DNA from: Deltaproteobacteria bacterium
GTDB lineage: Bacteria; Myxococcota_A; Polyangia; Fen-1088
Direction: 5' to 3'
Length of the DNA: 64,000 nt
Assembly: GCA_016935975.1 (NCBI GenBank)
Contig: JAFGPX010000145.1
Coordinates: 1 to 64,000 of the forward strand
The notes under the pieces were generated by a model. The model saw only the letters and a list, made by a program, of their open reading frames with translations, searched no databases and was not told where the DNA came from. Positions 41,305 through 50,315 of this stretch are shown here, piece after piece (the stretch's first letter is position 1; each line of letters starts with the position of its first letter). Position numbers and translations under genes: made by a program.

Positions 41305-42597
41305 CTACTTGCCGCTCGGGGCGGCCAGCGCCTTGCGCACGGCCACGAACAGATCCTCGGAGTCGAACGGCTTCTGCAGGAAGTGCTCGTTTCCCCCCGG
41401 TGGCCTGCGTCGGGCCAGGGTGGCCCGGTCGTACCCGGAGATGAACAGCACCGGCAGGGCGGGCCGCAGCTCGCGCACGCGGGCAACCAGCTGTTCGCCG
41501 CTCATCTCGGGCATCACCACGTCGCTGATGAGCAGGTGGAACGGCTCATCGAGCCGGGCGAGAGCTTCGAGACAACGTTCCCCGCTCTCCACGCTGGTCA
41601 CCTGATATCCCGCGGAGCGCAGGGTCACTTCGATCGACCGACGCACCATCGCGTTGTCTTCGACCACGAGCACGCAGTATCCCGCCGCGTCCGTCCCCGG
41701 CGACGCGATCGCGGTTCCCATGGCCGGCGTGAAATCGCGCGGATGCGTCTCGGTGATGTGACAGGGCAAGTACACGGAGACCGCCGTCCCCACCCCGGGC
41801 CGAGACTCGATGTCGAGGCGCCCCCCGTGCTGCCGCACGGTGGCGTGAACCACGGACAACCCCAGCCCGAGCCCGCCGCCCGGGACCTTGGTGGTCACGA
41901 AGGGCATGCACGCGTGCTTGAGCAGCGCGGGCTCCATGCCGCACCCGCCGTCTGCCAAACGCACCCGCACCCAGCGGCCAGCAGGCAACTCGCCAGCCCT
42001 ACCTTCACTTTCCACCCTGGCGACATCGACGTGCAAGACGCCACCAGCCGGCATGGCGTCCTGAGCATTGAGCGCCAGCTCCACCATCGCCTGCTCGAGC
42101 AGCCGGCGATCCACACGCACGGTTTCGCTGGCGCCGGCGGGCCCCATCTCGACCGTGATGTCCGGACGCAGCCGTGCGCGTAGCGCGGACAGCCACTCGC
42201 GAGCCAACTCGCCGATTTCGGCCCGGTGCAGTGCAAGCTGGCGTTGCGGATCGAGCAGGGCCAACCGCTGCGCGAAGGCGCGCGCCGCCGCCGCCGCCTG
42301 CTGCAGGCTCTCCAGGCGCGTTCGCAGCACGTGCCCTTGCGGCAGCTCCTCGCCGAGCAGCGTGACGCCGCCGAGCACCGGCGCCAGCAGGCTCGCGAAG
42401 TCGGCGGCGATGCGGGCCGCGAGTGCCTCCATCCCCTGCAACCCGGGGCCAGGCGCCAAGCTCAGCCGAGTGCTCGGGCCGGACGCCGGCTGGCGCCCTT
42501 TCACATCGCCGTCTCTCCCAAACGGAATCACCGCACGCGCAGAATACCACCCTCTGGCCGCTTGCCAATGCCGCCATGCCGGGCTGGGCGTGGACAA
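41305..42597 (-). CDS. Degenerate histidine kinase (HATPase)-receiver hybrid
   Basis: HATPase boxes MVELALNAQDAMPAGG, VRLADGGCGM, GGGLGLGLSVVHATVRQHGG; REC LISDVVMPEMSG...FLQKPFDSEDL; dimerisation box reads AADFASLLAPVLGG without His. Confidence 0.87.
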   Translation of the reverse strand: MSTPSPAWRHWQAARGWYSARAVIPFGRDGDVKGRQPASGPSTRLSLAPGPGLQGMEALAARIAADFASLLAPVLGGVTLLGEELPQGHVLRTRLESLQQAAAAARAFAQRLALLDPQRQLALHRAEIGELAREWLSALRARLRPDITVEMGPAGASETVRVDRRLLEQAMVELALNAQDAMPAGGVLHVDVARVESEGRAGELPAGRWVRVRLADGGCGMEPALLKHACMPFVTTKVPGGGLGLGLSVVHATVRQHGGRLDIESRPGVGTAVSVYLPCHITETHPRDFTPAMGTAIASPGTDAAGYCVLVVEDNAMVRRSIEVTLRSAGYQVTSVESGERCLEALARLDEPFHLLISDVVMPEMSGEQLVARVRELRPALPVLFISGYDRATLARRRPPGGNEHFLQKPFDSEDLFVAVRKALAAPSGK

Positions 42598-42626
42598 CTC
42601 GGCGCTGCCACCGTAGGTTCTGCGCC

Positions 42627-43823
42627 ATGGCGGAATCCGTCTTCGACGTCGCGATCCTCGGCGCCGGCATCAGCGGGCTTTCCTTCGCGCACCACGCGGC
42701 GCGCGCCGGCTTGCGCTGCCTGCTGCTGGAGGAAGCCCCGAGCCCGGGCGGGTGCATCCACACGGCGCGCACGGGCGACGGCTTCTGGTTCGAGCTGGGG
42801 GCGCACACCCTTTACAACTCCTACGGCGCCCTCCTCGACATCATGGCCGCGTGTGGGCTACTCGACGCCATCCAGGGCCGCAGCAAGGCCCCCTACCGAC
42901 TGCTGGTCGACGGCGAGGTGCGCTCGGTGCCGTCGCAACTCGCCCTGGGCGAGCTGTTCGCCTCGGCCTGGCGCGCCTTCACCTTGCGCAAGCCCGGCCG
43001 CACCGTCGGCGACTACTACGGACGGCTGGTCGGTCGGCGCAACTGGCGGCGCGTGTTCTCGGCCCTGCTTGCGGCCGTGCCGTCGCAACCCGCGGACGAC
43101 TTCCCCGCCGAGATGCTCTTCAAGCGCCGGCCGCGACGCAAGGAATTCCCCCGCACGTTCACCCTCGACGGCGGCCTTTCCACTTTGGTCGAGCGTCTGG
43201 CGCGCCAAGAACGCCTCACCTTGCGCACGAGCGCCGGCGCCGTGGCCCTGGAGCGCGTGCCCCCGGAATTCCGCGTGAGCTGCGCCGACGGCAGCAGCGC
43301 GCTCGCCCGCCATCTCGCTCTGGCGCTGCCGCCGGACCGCGGCGCGCGCCTACTCGCTTCCGTGTTGCCCGCCACCGCCGCCGCCCTGCAACGCGTGCGC
43401 ACCACCAACATCGACTCGACGGGCGTTGTCATGGCCAGAGTCGACTTGCCCTTCCCGCGCCTGGCCGGGCTGGTCCCTCTGGACGACGTCTTCTTCTCCG
43501 CGGTCAGCCGCGACGTCGTGCCCGACGCTCGCCGGCGTGCCCTGACCTTCCATTTCCGCAGCGGTCTCGGACTTGACGATCGCTTGGCGCGCATCGCGCG
43601 GGTCACGGGCGCCAGGCGCGACCGCTTCGCCGAGACCGCGGAGCACCGGACCTGCCTGCCCTCCCCCGCTCTCGGCCACACCGACATCGTGCGGGCCATC
43701 GACGAGAGCATCGCGGCCAGCCGCGTCTACGTCACAGGCAACTTCTTCGGCGGCTTGGCCATCGAAGATTGCGTGCTGCGCTCCGCCGCCGAGGCGCAGC
43801 GCCTTGTCCGCGAGTCTGGCTAG
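42627..43823 (+). CDS. FAD-dependent oxidoreductase, protoporphyrinogen oxidase (HemY)-like
   Basis: FDVAILGAGISGLSFAHHAARAGLRCLLLEEAPSPGGCIHTARTGDGFWFELGAHTLYNSYGAL; TLDGGLSTLVERLA; VYVTGNFFGGLAIEDCVLRS. Confidence 0.85.
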   Translation: MAESVFDVAILGAGISGLSFAHHAARAGLRCLLLEEAPSPGGCIHTARTGDGFWFELGAHTLYNSYGALLDIMAACGLLDAIQGRSKAPYRLLVDGEVRSVPSQLALGELFASAWRAFTLRKPGRTVGDYYGRLVGRRNWRRVFSALLAAVPSQPADDFPAEMLFKRRPRRKEFPRTFTLDGGLSTLVERLARQERLTLRTSAGAVALERVPPEFRVSCADGSSALARHLALALPPDRGARLLASVLPATAAALQRVRTTNIDSTGVVMARVDLPFPRLAGLVPLDDVFFSAVSRDVVPDARRRALTFHFRSGLGLDDRLARIARVTGARRDRFAETAEHRTCLPSPALGHTDIVRAIDESIAASRVYVTGNFFGGLAIEDCVLRSAAEAQRLVRESG

Positions 43824-44956
43824 CGCGAGTAGATGAGGATCTCGCGGTTGCCATCCGCGTTCTTGCGCGACACCGCGATCTTGTTGCCCCCGGCGGACCA
43901 AGGGTAGGTCTGCTTGTCGGGCAGCCCGATCTCGCCGATGACGGACACCTTGCCGCTCCCGGGATCCAGGCTGAAAAAGCCGAGCGCGAAGCGGGCTTCT
44001 TCGTCCATGTCGCCCTGCTTGCGGCCCGGCCGATCGGCGAGCAGGGAGAAGACGATCTTGTTGCCCACTTGGTGTTGTTGGAGCGAGGTCGGGTCGTAGT
44101 CCCTCACCGGCACCGTGAGGTCGAGGGGACGTACCTTCTCGCCGGGGCCGACCAGCTCGTACCCCTTCTGGCCCTCGGCCAACACGATGACGGCGGACTG
44201 GTCGGGCTTTTCGCCGCGCTTGTGCACGTACTCGAGGAAATTGGCGAGCTTGGGTGGCGTCCTGCCCGGCCCGGCCTTGCCGCTCTTGACATTCCACAGC
44301 GCGAACTGCGGCGGCCGGCGCACGTCGGTCTTGCGGTCGTACGCGCCCGGCTTCTCCACCATGGCCGCGAAGTGACTGTTGGTGAATCCCAGAAACGTCG
44401 CCCCGCCGCCGCCCACGATGGTGCCGTTGCTCTCGACGACCACGTCTTTGAGCATGAGCGTCGAACCATTGGGCTTGTAGGCCTGGATGGTGAAGCGCCG
44501 GCTGCCCGAGGGCTCGTTCGTCTCCGATACCGCGACGAAGGCCTTGGGCGACATGGAGAGCTCGCAATCGTCGAAGCTCTGCGTGGTCCGGCGGATGCGC
44601 CCGTTGCCATCGACGATCGCCGCCCGCCGGCGGCCTTCGTTCGAAACCACGAACCAGTAGCCGGAAAGCCCCAGGATCTTCTCGGGCGTGGCCGTGAAAC
44701 TCGAGATGTCGGTCGCCCGCGCCTTGCCGCCCGGCGGACCGATCAATATCTGCACCGCTCCCTTGGCCGTGAAGCGAATCGTGGCCAGTCGGCGGCCGCT
44801 CTCGTCGAACGCGAAGGCATCGTGAAGCATGCCCTCGCCGGCGGTGACCTTGCCCGAGGGCTTGAGCTGCTTGGGCGCGGCAAGAGCGGACGCAGCCTGG
44901 AACGAGGCAACCAGGAGCACGGAGAACCCAAACGAGGTACGCATCATGGGGCGCAT
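43820..44956 (-). CDS. Exported protein of unknown function, probable beta-propeller
   Basis: Signal FGFSVLLVASFQAASALA; repeated strand-rich segments; clean ORF. Confidence 0.75.
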   Translation of the reverse strand: MRPMMRTSFGFSVLLVASFQAASALAAPKQLKPSGKVTAGEGMLHDAFAFDESGRRLATIRFTAKGAVQILIGPPGGKARATDISSFTATPEKILGLSGYWFVVSNEGRRRAAIVDGNGRIRRTTQSFDDCELSMSPKAFVAVSETNEPSGSRRFTIQAYKPNGSTLMLKDVVVESNGTIVGGGGATFLGFTNSHFAAMVEKPGAYDRKTDVRRPPQFALWNVKSGKAGPGRTPPKLANFLEYVHKRGEKPDQSAVIVLAEGQKGYELVGPGEKVRPLDLTVPVRDYDPTSLQQHQVGNKIVFSLLADRPGRKQGDMDEEARFALGFFSLDPGSGKVSVIGEIGLPDKQTYPWSAGGNKIAVSRKNADGNREILIYSR

Positions 44957-44967
44957 CCTACTTCAAG

Positions 44968-45030
44968 ATGGGAACCCTGGGAGGGTTCCCAAACCCTCCC
45001 GCGCTCTGGCTCCGCCGGGCCAAGCCCGGC
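44968..45030. repeat. Dispersed GGGAACCCTGGGAGGGTTCCC...CTCTGGCTCCGCC element
   Basis: Related inverted copy at 19312-19358 and shorter relative at 60430-60462. Confidence 0.6.
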
Positions 45031-45109
45031 TTCGCCTACGCGCTCGATGCGAACCCCGGTAGGGTTGGCGCGAAGGTCCCGAGGGCCAGCCGGGTCCGCA
45101 CGCGATACA

Positions 45110-46159
45110 ATGCTCGCCGTGCACGCGTCCCTTCTCTTCGCGCTGGCGCAAGCCGCGCTCGTCACCGTGACTCCGGGCCCGGCCGATCGGTGCCCCTCCT
45201 CGGCCCAGGTCAAGGCGGCGCTCGAGCTGCACGCGCCGAAGCTGGTCGCGCCGCGCCTCGACGACGACCCCGCGAAACAGCTGTCGCTGACCTTGTCTGG
45301 CTCTCCCGGCAACGACCTCGGCGTCACCCTCCTCGACAACAAGGGCCGCGTGCGCTTGTACCGCATTCTGCCTGCGCCGTCCGCGGACCGGGCGCGCGAC
45401 TGCGCCGCCCTCGCCGACACCATCGCCTTCATCGTCGAGCGCTACTTCGAGGAAGTCGAGTTGCCCTCGCTTCCCGAGAAAAAGCCGCCGCCACCGACTC
45501 CGCCGCCGCCGCCACCACCACCACCACCTCCTCCTCCCTCGCCCCCACCCGCGCCACCGACTCCGCCGATCCCCGAGGAATCCTTCGCGCCCAGCATCGA
45601 GTCCCCCACCTTCGCCCTCTCGGCCAACGGGGGCAGGCGCTTTCCGGGCAGCTTCGAAGACCTTGGGGGGTGGGAGTTCAAGCTGGGGTTCGGCCTGGAA
45701 TTGGCCGCGCTCGGCGAGGGCGGCTGGCCGCTTTGGACCGAGCTCACCAGCGGCATCGTCGGCATCGTCACCCGGCCTTGGGACTACGAAGGCAACAAAG
45801 GAAGCTCGGCCGGCAACGCCACGGTGGTCCGCTCGGGAGCGGATCTGGCCATTCTCCTCGGCCGGCCGACCTGGAAAGGCAAGCTCTACGCCGGCCCGCT
45901 GGCCGCCATCGAGCTTGTTTGGCTCGACGCGACGTCGAACGACCAGATCCAGCACGAGATCCGCACCGGCGCCGCGGCCGGTGTGCGAGCCGGGTACCAG
46001 TACTTCTGGAAAGAGCGCTTCTTCGCCCGACTTGACGCGACTGGCTGTCTGGCCATCGTGCGACAGAGGATCGCAACCGTGAGTCACCAGGACGTCGTTC
46101 TTTTCGCGACACCACCGGCCTATTTCACGGTTTCGGCCGGGGTCGGCATCTGGTTTTGA
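45110..46159 (+). CDS. Outer-membrane beta-barrel-like protein with polyproline linker
   Basis: Signal peptide MLAVHASLLFALAQAALV; PPPPTPPPPPPPPPPPPPSPPPAPPTPPIP linker; terminal aromatic residue, alternating strands. Confidence 0.78.
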   Translation: MLAVHASLLFALAQAALVTVTPGPADRCPSSAQVKAALELHAPKLVAPRLDDDPAKQLSLTLSGSPGNDLGVTLLDNKGRVRLYRILPAPSADRARDCAALADTIAFIVERYFEEVELPSLPEKKPPPPTPPPPPPPPPPPPPSPPPAPPTPPIPEESFAPSIESPTFALSANGGRRFPGSFEDLGGWEFKLGFGLELAALGEGGWPLWTELTSGIVGIVTRPWDYEGNKGSSAGNATVVRSGADLAILLGRPTWKGKLYAGPLAAIELVWLDATSNDQIQHEIRTGAAAGVRAGYQYFWKERFFARLDATGCLAIVRQRIATVSHQDVVLFATPPAYFTVSAGVGIWF

Positions 46160-46188
46160 GGTGGGAAGTTGACGAACGCCGTAGCACA

Positions 46189-46794
46189 ATGCCTCTAACG
46201 GACGGGAAGGCGAGTATGGCTTCGAACCAGTTCACGAGAACGCCGCTGCCGAACCAGGCAGTCCTGGCCGACGCGGAGCTGGTGAGGGCTTGCCGAGCCG
46301 GAGACATGACGGCGTGGCGCGGGCTCTACGACCGCTACGCGCCGCTGGTGCATCGTTTCTCCGCGGCGCTTGGCGTCCCCGTGGAAGAGCGGGAAGACGC
46401 GGCACAGGACATCTTCATCGCGGTCTTCCGCAGCCTCAGGCATTTCCGTGGCGAAGCGCAGCTCTCCACCTGGATCTATCGTATCGCCGCGCGCCATGCC
46501 ATTCGCCTGGGTCGCCGGCGTCGGGCCAGGGATCTGATGCGCCTCACGATGCTCAAGGAGAAGCCCCCCATCGCCATCGATCCCTCCGAGCATTCGACGC
46601 ATGTGGCGTTGTTGGATCGGATGCTGGCAAAGCTGCCGGCCAAGAAGCGAACCGTTCTGGTGCTTTTCGAGATCGAAGGACTCTCCGCCAAGGAGATCTC
46701 GGAGGTCGTGGGTTGCCCCGAGAATACCGTGTGGTCGCGGCTGCATCACGCGCGGGCCGAAATGGTGAAGGCGGCAAGGAGGATGGTGTCATGA
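46189..46794 (+). CDS. RNA polymerase ECF-type sigma factor
   Basis: Sigma2 DAAQDIFIAVFRSLRHFRGEAQLSTWIYRIAARHAI; sigma4 LPAKKRTVLVLFEIEGLSAKEISEVVGCPENTVWSRLHHAR. Confidence 0.92.
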   Translation: MPLTDGKASMASNQFTRTPLPNQAVLADAELVRACRAGDMTAWRGLYDRYAPLVHRFSAALGVPVEEREDAAQDIFIAVFRSLRHFRGEAQLSTWIYRIAARHAIRLGRRRRARDLMRLTMLKEKPPIAIDPSEHSTHVALLDRMLAKLPAKKRTVLVLFEIEGLSAKEISEVVGCPENTVWSRLHHARAEMVKAARRMVS

Positions 46795-48014
46795 AGTGGC
46801 TTGAGACGCCGCATGACGAGGGCGAGCACCTGTTGCGAGAGGGCCTGGAGCAAGCCAGAAGGCGAACCGGCGACGAGATCATGCACCGCCGGGTGTGGGG
46901 CAAGGTCAACGACGCACTGGCCCGGCCCAAGCTACGTTTCTCGGGTCGCCTCGCGCTGGCGAGCGCCGCCCTGGTGCTGCTGTTCGCCGGCGGCTTGTTC
47001 GGTTTTCCGCGCCTGGCCGCGTACGTTGCCTCGCCCGACACGACCGTGGCGACCGCCCCCGAGGTTCCCGCTTCTCCGGCGCCGCCCGCCACGTCGGCGC
47101 GCACGGCTCCGGCTTTCGCCGAGCCGCAGTCCGCCACGGCCGAACAAGCCGCGCTCCTCGAAACGGAACGGGTTCCGGGCCATGTCGTGCGCACGCGCGG
47201 CGGCGAGAGAGCGCGGGTCGCCCTCGGCGGCGGTGCCGAGGCCGAGCTGGCCGAGAACTCGGTCATCACGTGGGACCGCCAGCGCCGTCCGTCGATCGAA
47301 CAAGGCAACGCGCGCCTGTCGGTTCCCCGTCAGCCGCCGGGCTGGCGTTTCTCGCTCACGGCCGGACCCTACGTCGTGACCGTGGTGGGCACGAAATTCG
47401 AGGTCCATGTCGCCAACCGCACCGTCGGCATCGGGGTCACGGAAGGCGTGGTCGAGGTCTGGCGAGGCGGGCGCTCCACGCGGCTCGTGGCCGGCGATTC
47501 CTGGACCGGCCCGCTCTATCCCGACGAGGCGCGTGCCGCGAGCTTCGCGCCTTCCGTGCGGCCACGTTTGCATGCGCCGCCGCTTGCCAAGCCAGCGGCG
47601 TCCGCCAAGGCCGCGCCGTCGGCGAGCCGTGGTCCGCAGAACGCACGAGCCGCATTGCAGAGCGGCGACACCGGCAAAGCCGTCGAGATTCTCACGCGCA
47701 CCGCCCAGGGCAGCGGGCCGGCGGCGGAGAACGCGGCCTACGAGCTTGGCCGTATCGCACGCTACCATCTCAACCGGCCGCGCCAGGCGGTTGCCCTTTG
47801 GGACAAGTACCGCATCCGCTTCCCGTCCGGACTGCTGCGCACGGAAGCCGACCTCTCGATTGTCGACACGCTGTCGAGCCTGGGGGACGTGCGCGCGGCC
47901 TTGACCGAAGCCCAGGCCTTCCTTTTGCGCCACCCATCGAGCGAGCGCCGTGCCGATGTGCAGAAGCTGGTCGAACGCCTGCGCGCCACGGAGTCCGCGG
48001 CCGGACAACGGTGA
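46791..48014 (+). CDS. FecR-domain membrane protein, probable sigma-factor regulator
   Basis: ATGA overlap with sigma gene; TM LALASAALVLLFAGGLFGF; FecR-type core AELAENSVITWDRQRR...YVVTVVGTKFEVHVANRTVGIGVTEGVVEVWRGG. Confidence 0.87.
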   Translation: MKWLETPHDEGEHLLREGLEQARRRTGDEIMHRRVWGKVNDALARPKLRFSGRLALASAALVLLFAGGLFGFPRLAAYVASPDTTVATAPEVPASPAPPATSARTAPAFAEPQSATAEQAALLETERVPGHVVRTRGGERARVALGGGAEAELAENSVITWDRQRRPSIEQGNARLSVPRQPPGWRFSLTAGPYVVTVVGTKFEVHVANRTVGIGVTEGVVEVWRGGRSTRLVAGDSWTGPLYPDEARAASFAPSVRPRLHAPPLAKPAASAKAAPSASRGPQNARAALQSGDTGKAVEILTRTAQGSGPAAENAAYELGRIARYHLNRPRQAVALWDKYRIRFPSGLLRTEADLSIVDTLSSLGDVRAALTEAQAFLLRHPSSERRADVQKLVERLRATESAAGQR

Positions 48015-48019
48015 GCGCC

Positions 48020-49126
48020 ATGCTCCCGCGCGCCCTGGTGGCCGGCCTTGCGTTCGCGCTGGCCGCCTGCACTGACCAGGTCCTGCTCAACGACCTGTGG
48101 GAGGACGCCGGCCCGGATCTCGCCAACAACAAGGACGTCGGCGCCACCTCGCAAGGGGATGCCAGCTGCGTCACCAAGTACATCCAGGTCACCTACTGGC
48201 CGCGCTCCGCCAAGCTGCTGATCCTGTTCGATCGTTCGACCGCGATGCAGTCCTCTCTGGGCAGCACCAGTCGCGAAGACGCGACCGAGTCGGCCCTGAT
48301 GAGCGCCATCGCCAGCTATCAAGGCAAGGTCATGTTCGGCTTCGAGCAGTTTCCACCCGATAGTAGCGACAAGGCCTACGCCGATTGCGAGGACAACGAC
48401 TGCTGCGCCGGCTCCGTGGTCGTCGAGCCGCAGTACAACGCCTACAAACGCATCAACGGCTCCCTGCGATGCGGAGATGCGCAGGGCTCGCCCTGCCCGA
48501 CGCCCAGCTACCAGTCGGCCTCGAGCGCGGCGCTGGTGCAAGCGCGGGACTGGTTCTGGTCGAAGAAGAAGTACGCCTCCGCGAACGAAGATTGGTACAC
48601 CCTGCTGGTCACCGCCTCGGAGCCCGGCTGCTCGCCCGCCGGAGACACCCGCGAACCCTGCAGCAGCGCCAAGAGCGCCGCCACCGACCTGAGCAACTTG
48701 GGCGTTCGCGTCGTCGTGCTCAGCGTGGGCTATGCTCTCGGCTCGAATTCCTGTCTGACCCGCATCAGCGAAACCGGATCGCCGGGGCTGCTGCCGGCCG
48801 GCATGAACACCCTGTACACGCCCTCGAGCGGCAGCGGGCTCTCGACCTCCGTAACCGACTTCGTATCGGCGGTGGCCAAGACCAGTTGCACCCTGAACCT
48901 GGACCTCAACAACGTGCCGCCGCCCGAACAGGCCCAGCTGGAGATGTACATGGGCACGACCTCCATCCCGCAGAACGACGCCAACGGCTGGTCGTTCGCC
49001 GATGCCGGCACCTCTACCATCCTCCTATCGGGCTCGGCCTGCGATCAGTTCGCGGCCTCGCAGGTCTTTCTTCTCGCGGGTGGCTACACCTGTTCGACTT
49101 GCGGCGATAGCAACGCCTGCCCGTAG
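48020..49126 (+). CDS. VWA-like lipoprotein coupled to the FecR gene
   Basis: LAFALAACTDQ lipobox; KLLILFDRSTAM MIDAS-like; possible GTG start at 48011 overlaps the previous stop. Confidence 0.8.
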   Translation: MLPRALVAGLAFALAACTDQVLLNDLWEDAGPDLANNKDVGATSQGDASCVTKYIQVTYWPRSAKLLILFDRSTAMQSSLGSTSREDATESALMSAIASYQGKVMFGFEQFPPDSSDKAYADCEDNDCCAGSVVVEPQYNAYKRINGSLRCGDAQGSPCPTPSYQSASSAALVQARDWFWSKKKYASANEDWYTLLVTASEPGCSPAGDTREPCSSAKSAATDLSNLGVRVVVLSVGYALGSNSCLTRISETGSPGLLPAGMNTLYTPSSGSGLSTSVTDFVSAVAKTSCTLNLDLNNVPPPEQAQLEMYMGTTSIPQNDANGWSFADAGTSTILLSGSACDQFAASQVFLLAGGYTCSTCGDSNACP

Positions 49127-49174
49127 CTTCCGTCTGTCGGTGAACTCGGATCCTCGACCGCCTGTGCGCCATGG

Positions 49175-50227
49175 CTACCAGGCTTCGATGGCGCCGATCG
49201 AGGGGATGGACGAGGTCAGGGGGATGGTGTCGATGCCCCGCGCGCCCATGACCGCCAGCTCGTAGCGCACCCGGGCCAGCGGCAGCTTGCTGTTGGCCGT
49301 GTCCACCTCGACGCTGTACTGGGCGTAGGCCTCGCCGCTGATGCGGCTCGGCTCGTCGGCAAAAAGGCTGTTCCGCGCCAGGTAGGCCTCGACCTCGGCG
49401 GCCTTCTCCACCGGCACGTTGAAGAGCAGGAGCACCTTGTTCTCGGCGTTGATGGCGCCGTACAGGTTGAGCAGGAACATGCGGAGTAGCTGCAGCTTCG
49501 CCGCCTCGCCGCGTATCTTGGGGTTCACCCAGATCGACGTGCCCGAATCCATGATCTCGTCGATCACGCGCAGGCCGTAGTTCCGAATGGCGCTGCCGCT
49601 CTGGCTGATCTCGAGCCCCACGTCGGCGCCGCCGTTTAGCACCTTGGCCTCGGTCTTGCCCCAGGTTTCGTAGATGAGCACCCCGCGGTCGATCTTGGGC
49701 GGAGTCGAGTATTTCTGCACCGAGAACTGGCCGAACGACGCCGCCACGCCGGCTTCGTCGAGACGGCCCATGATCCATTCGAGCGCGAGGTAGGGCAGCT
49801 CGGCCACGGCCGTGACGAGCGGCTTGCGGGCGGCCAGATCCTTGAAGAACTCGACCGCGCCGCCCGGCTCTTGGTCGGGCCTGGCGATGCCGACCAGACG
49901 CACGCTACCCCGTCGCAGCGACAACACGCGCCGCAGCTCGATGTCCTGCCGGTATTCGTACTTGAGCTCGAGCACGCGCTCGCGAATCCAGTCGTCGCCC
50001 GCGATGGCCACGTCGAGCTCGCCGATACCGAGCTGGGTGGCGAACTCTTGCGGCCGGCCGTCCCAGCCGTAGAGGAAGGGCACGGTCACGAACTTGCTGG
50101 GCCCCCCCGACTGATAGCCGGCGGTGCGAAAGCCCGCCTGCTCCAGAAGCTCCACCAGGTTGCCGCCCCGGTTGGGATCCGCGAGCGAGCCCGCGGGCAT
50201 GCCGATACGAAGGACGTCGTCACTCAT
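49175..50227 (-). CDS. Divergent ATP phosphoribosyltransferase (HisG-like)
   Basis: LRIGMPAGSLADPNRGGNLVELLEQAGF; RPQEFATQLGIGELDVAIAGDDWIRE; GADVGLEISQSGSAIRNYGLRVIDEIMDS. Confidence 0.72.
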   Translation of the reverse strand: MSDDVLRIGMPAGSLADPNRGGNLVELLEQAGFRTAGYQSGGPSKFVTVPFLYGWDGRPQEFATQLGIGELDVAIAGDDWIRERVLELKYEYRQDIELRRVLSLRRGSVRLVGIARPDQEPGGAVEFFKDLAARKPLVTAVAELPYLALEWIMGRLDEAGVAASFGQFSVQKYSTPPKIDRGVLIYETWGKTEAKVLNGGADVGLEISQSGSAIRNYGLRVIDEIMDSGTSIWVNPKIRGEAAKLQLLRMFLLNLYGAINAENKVLLLFNVPVEKAAEVEAYLARNSLFADEPSRISGEAYAQYSVEVDTANSKLPLARVRYELAVMGARGIDTIPLTSSIPSIGAIEAW

Positions 50228-50315
50228 GAGGGCGCCAATCCTGCCCCGCAATCCGGCTGCTGTCACGTCTTCATGGAACGAACGACCGTGGCGACCGCAT
50301 CACGCTGCTGTTAGA

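Noticed and set aside
43769-46159. 796-aa ORF start at 43769 for the polyproline outer-membrane protein
   Set aside because: N-terminal half is antisense to the 43820-44956 gene; a signal peptide begins at 45110, so the start was moved there.
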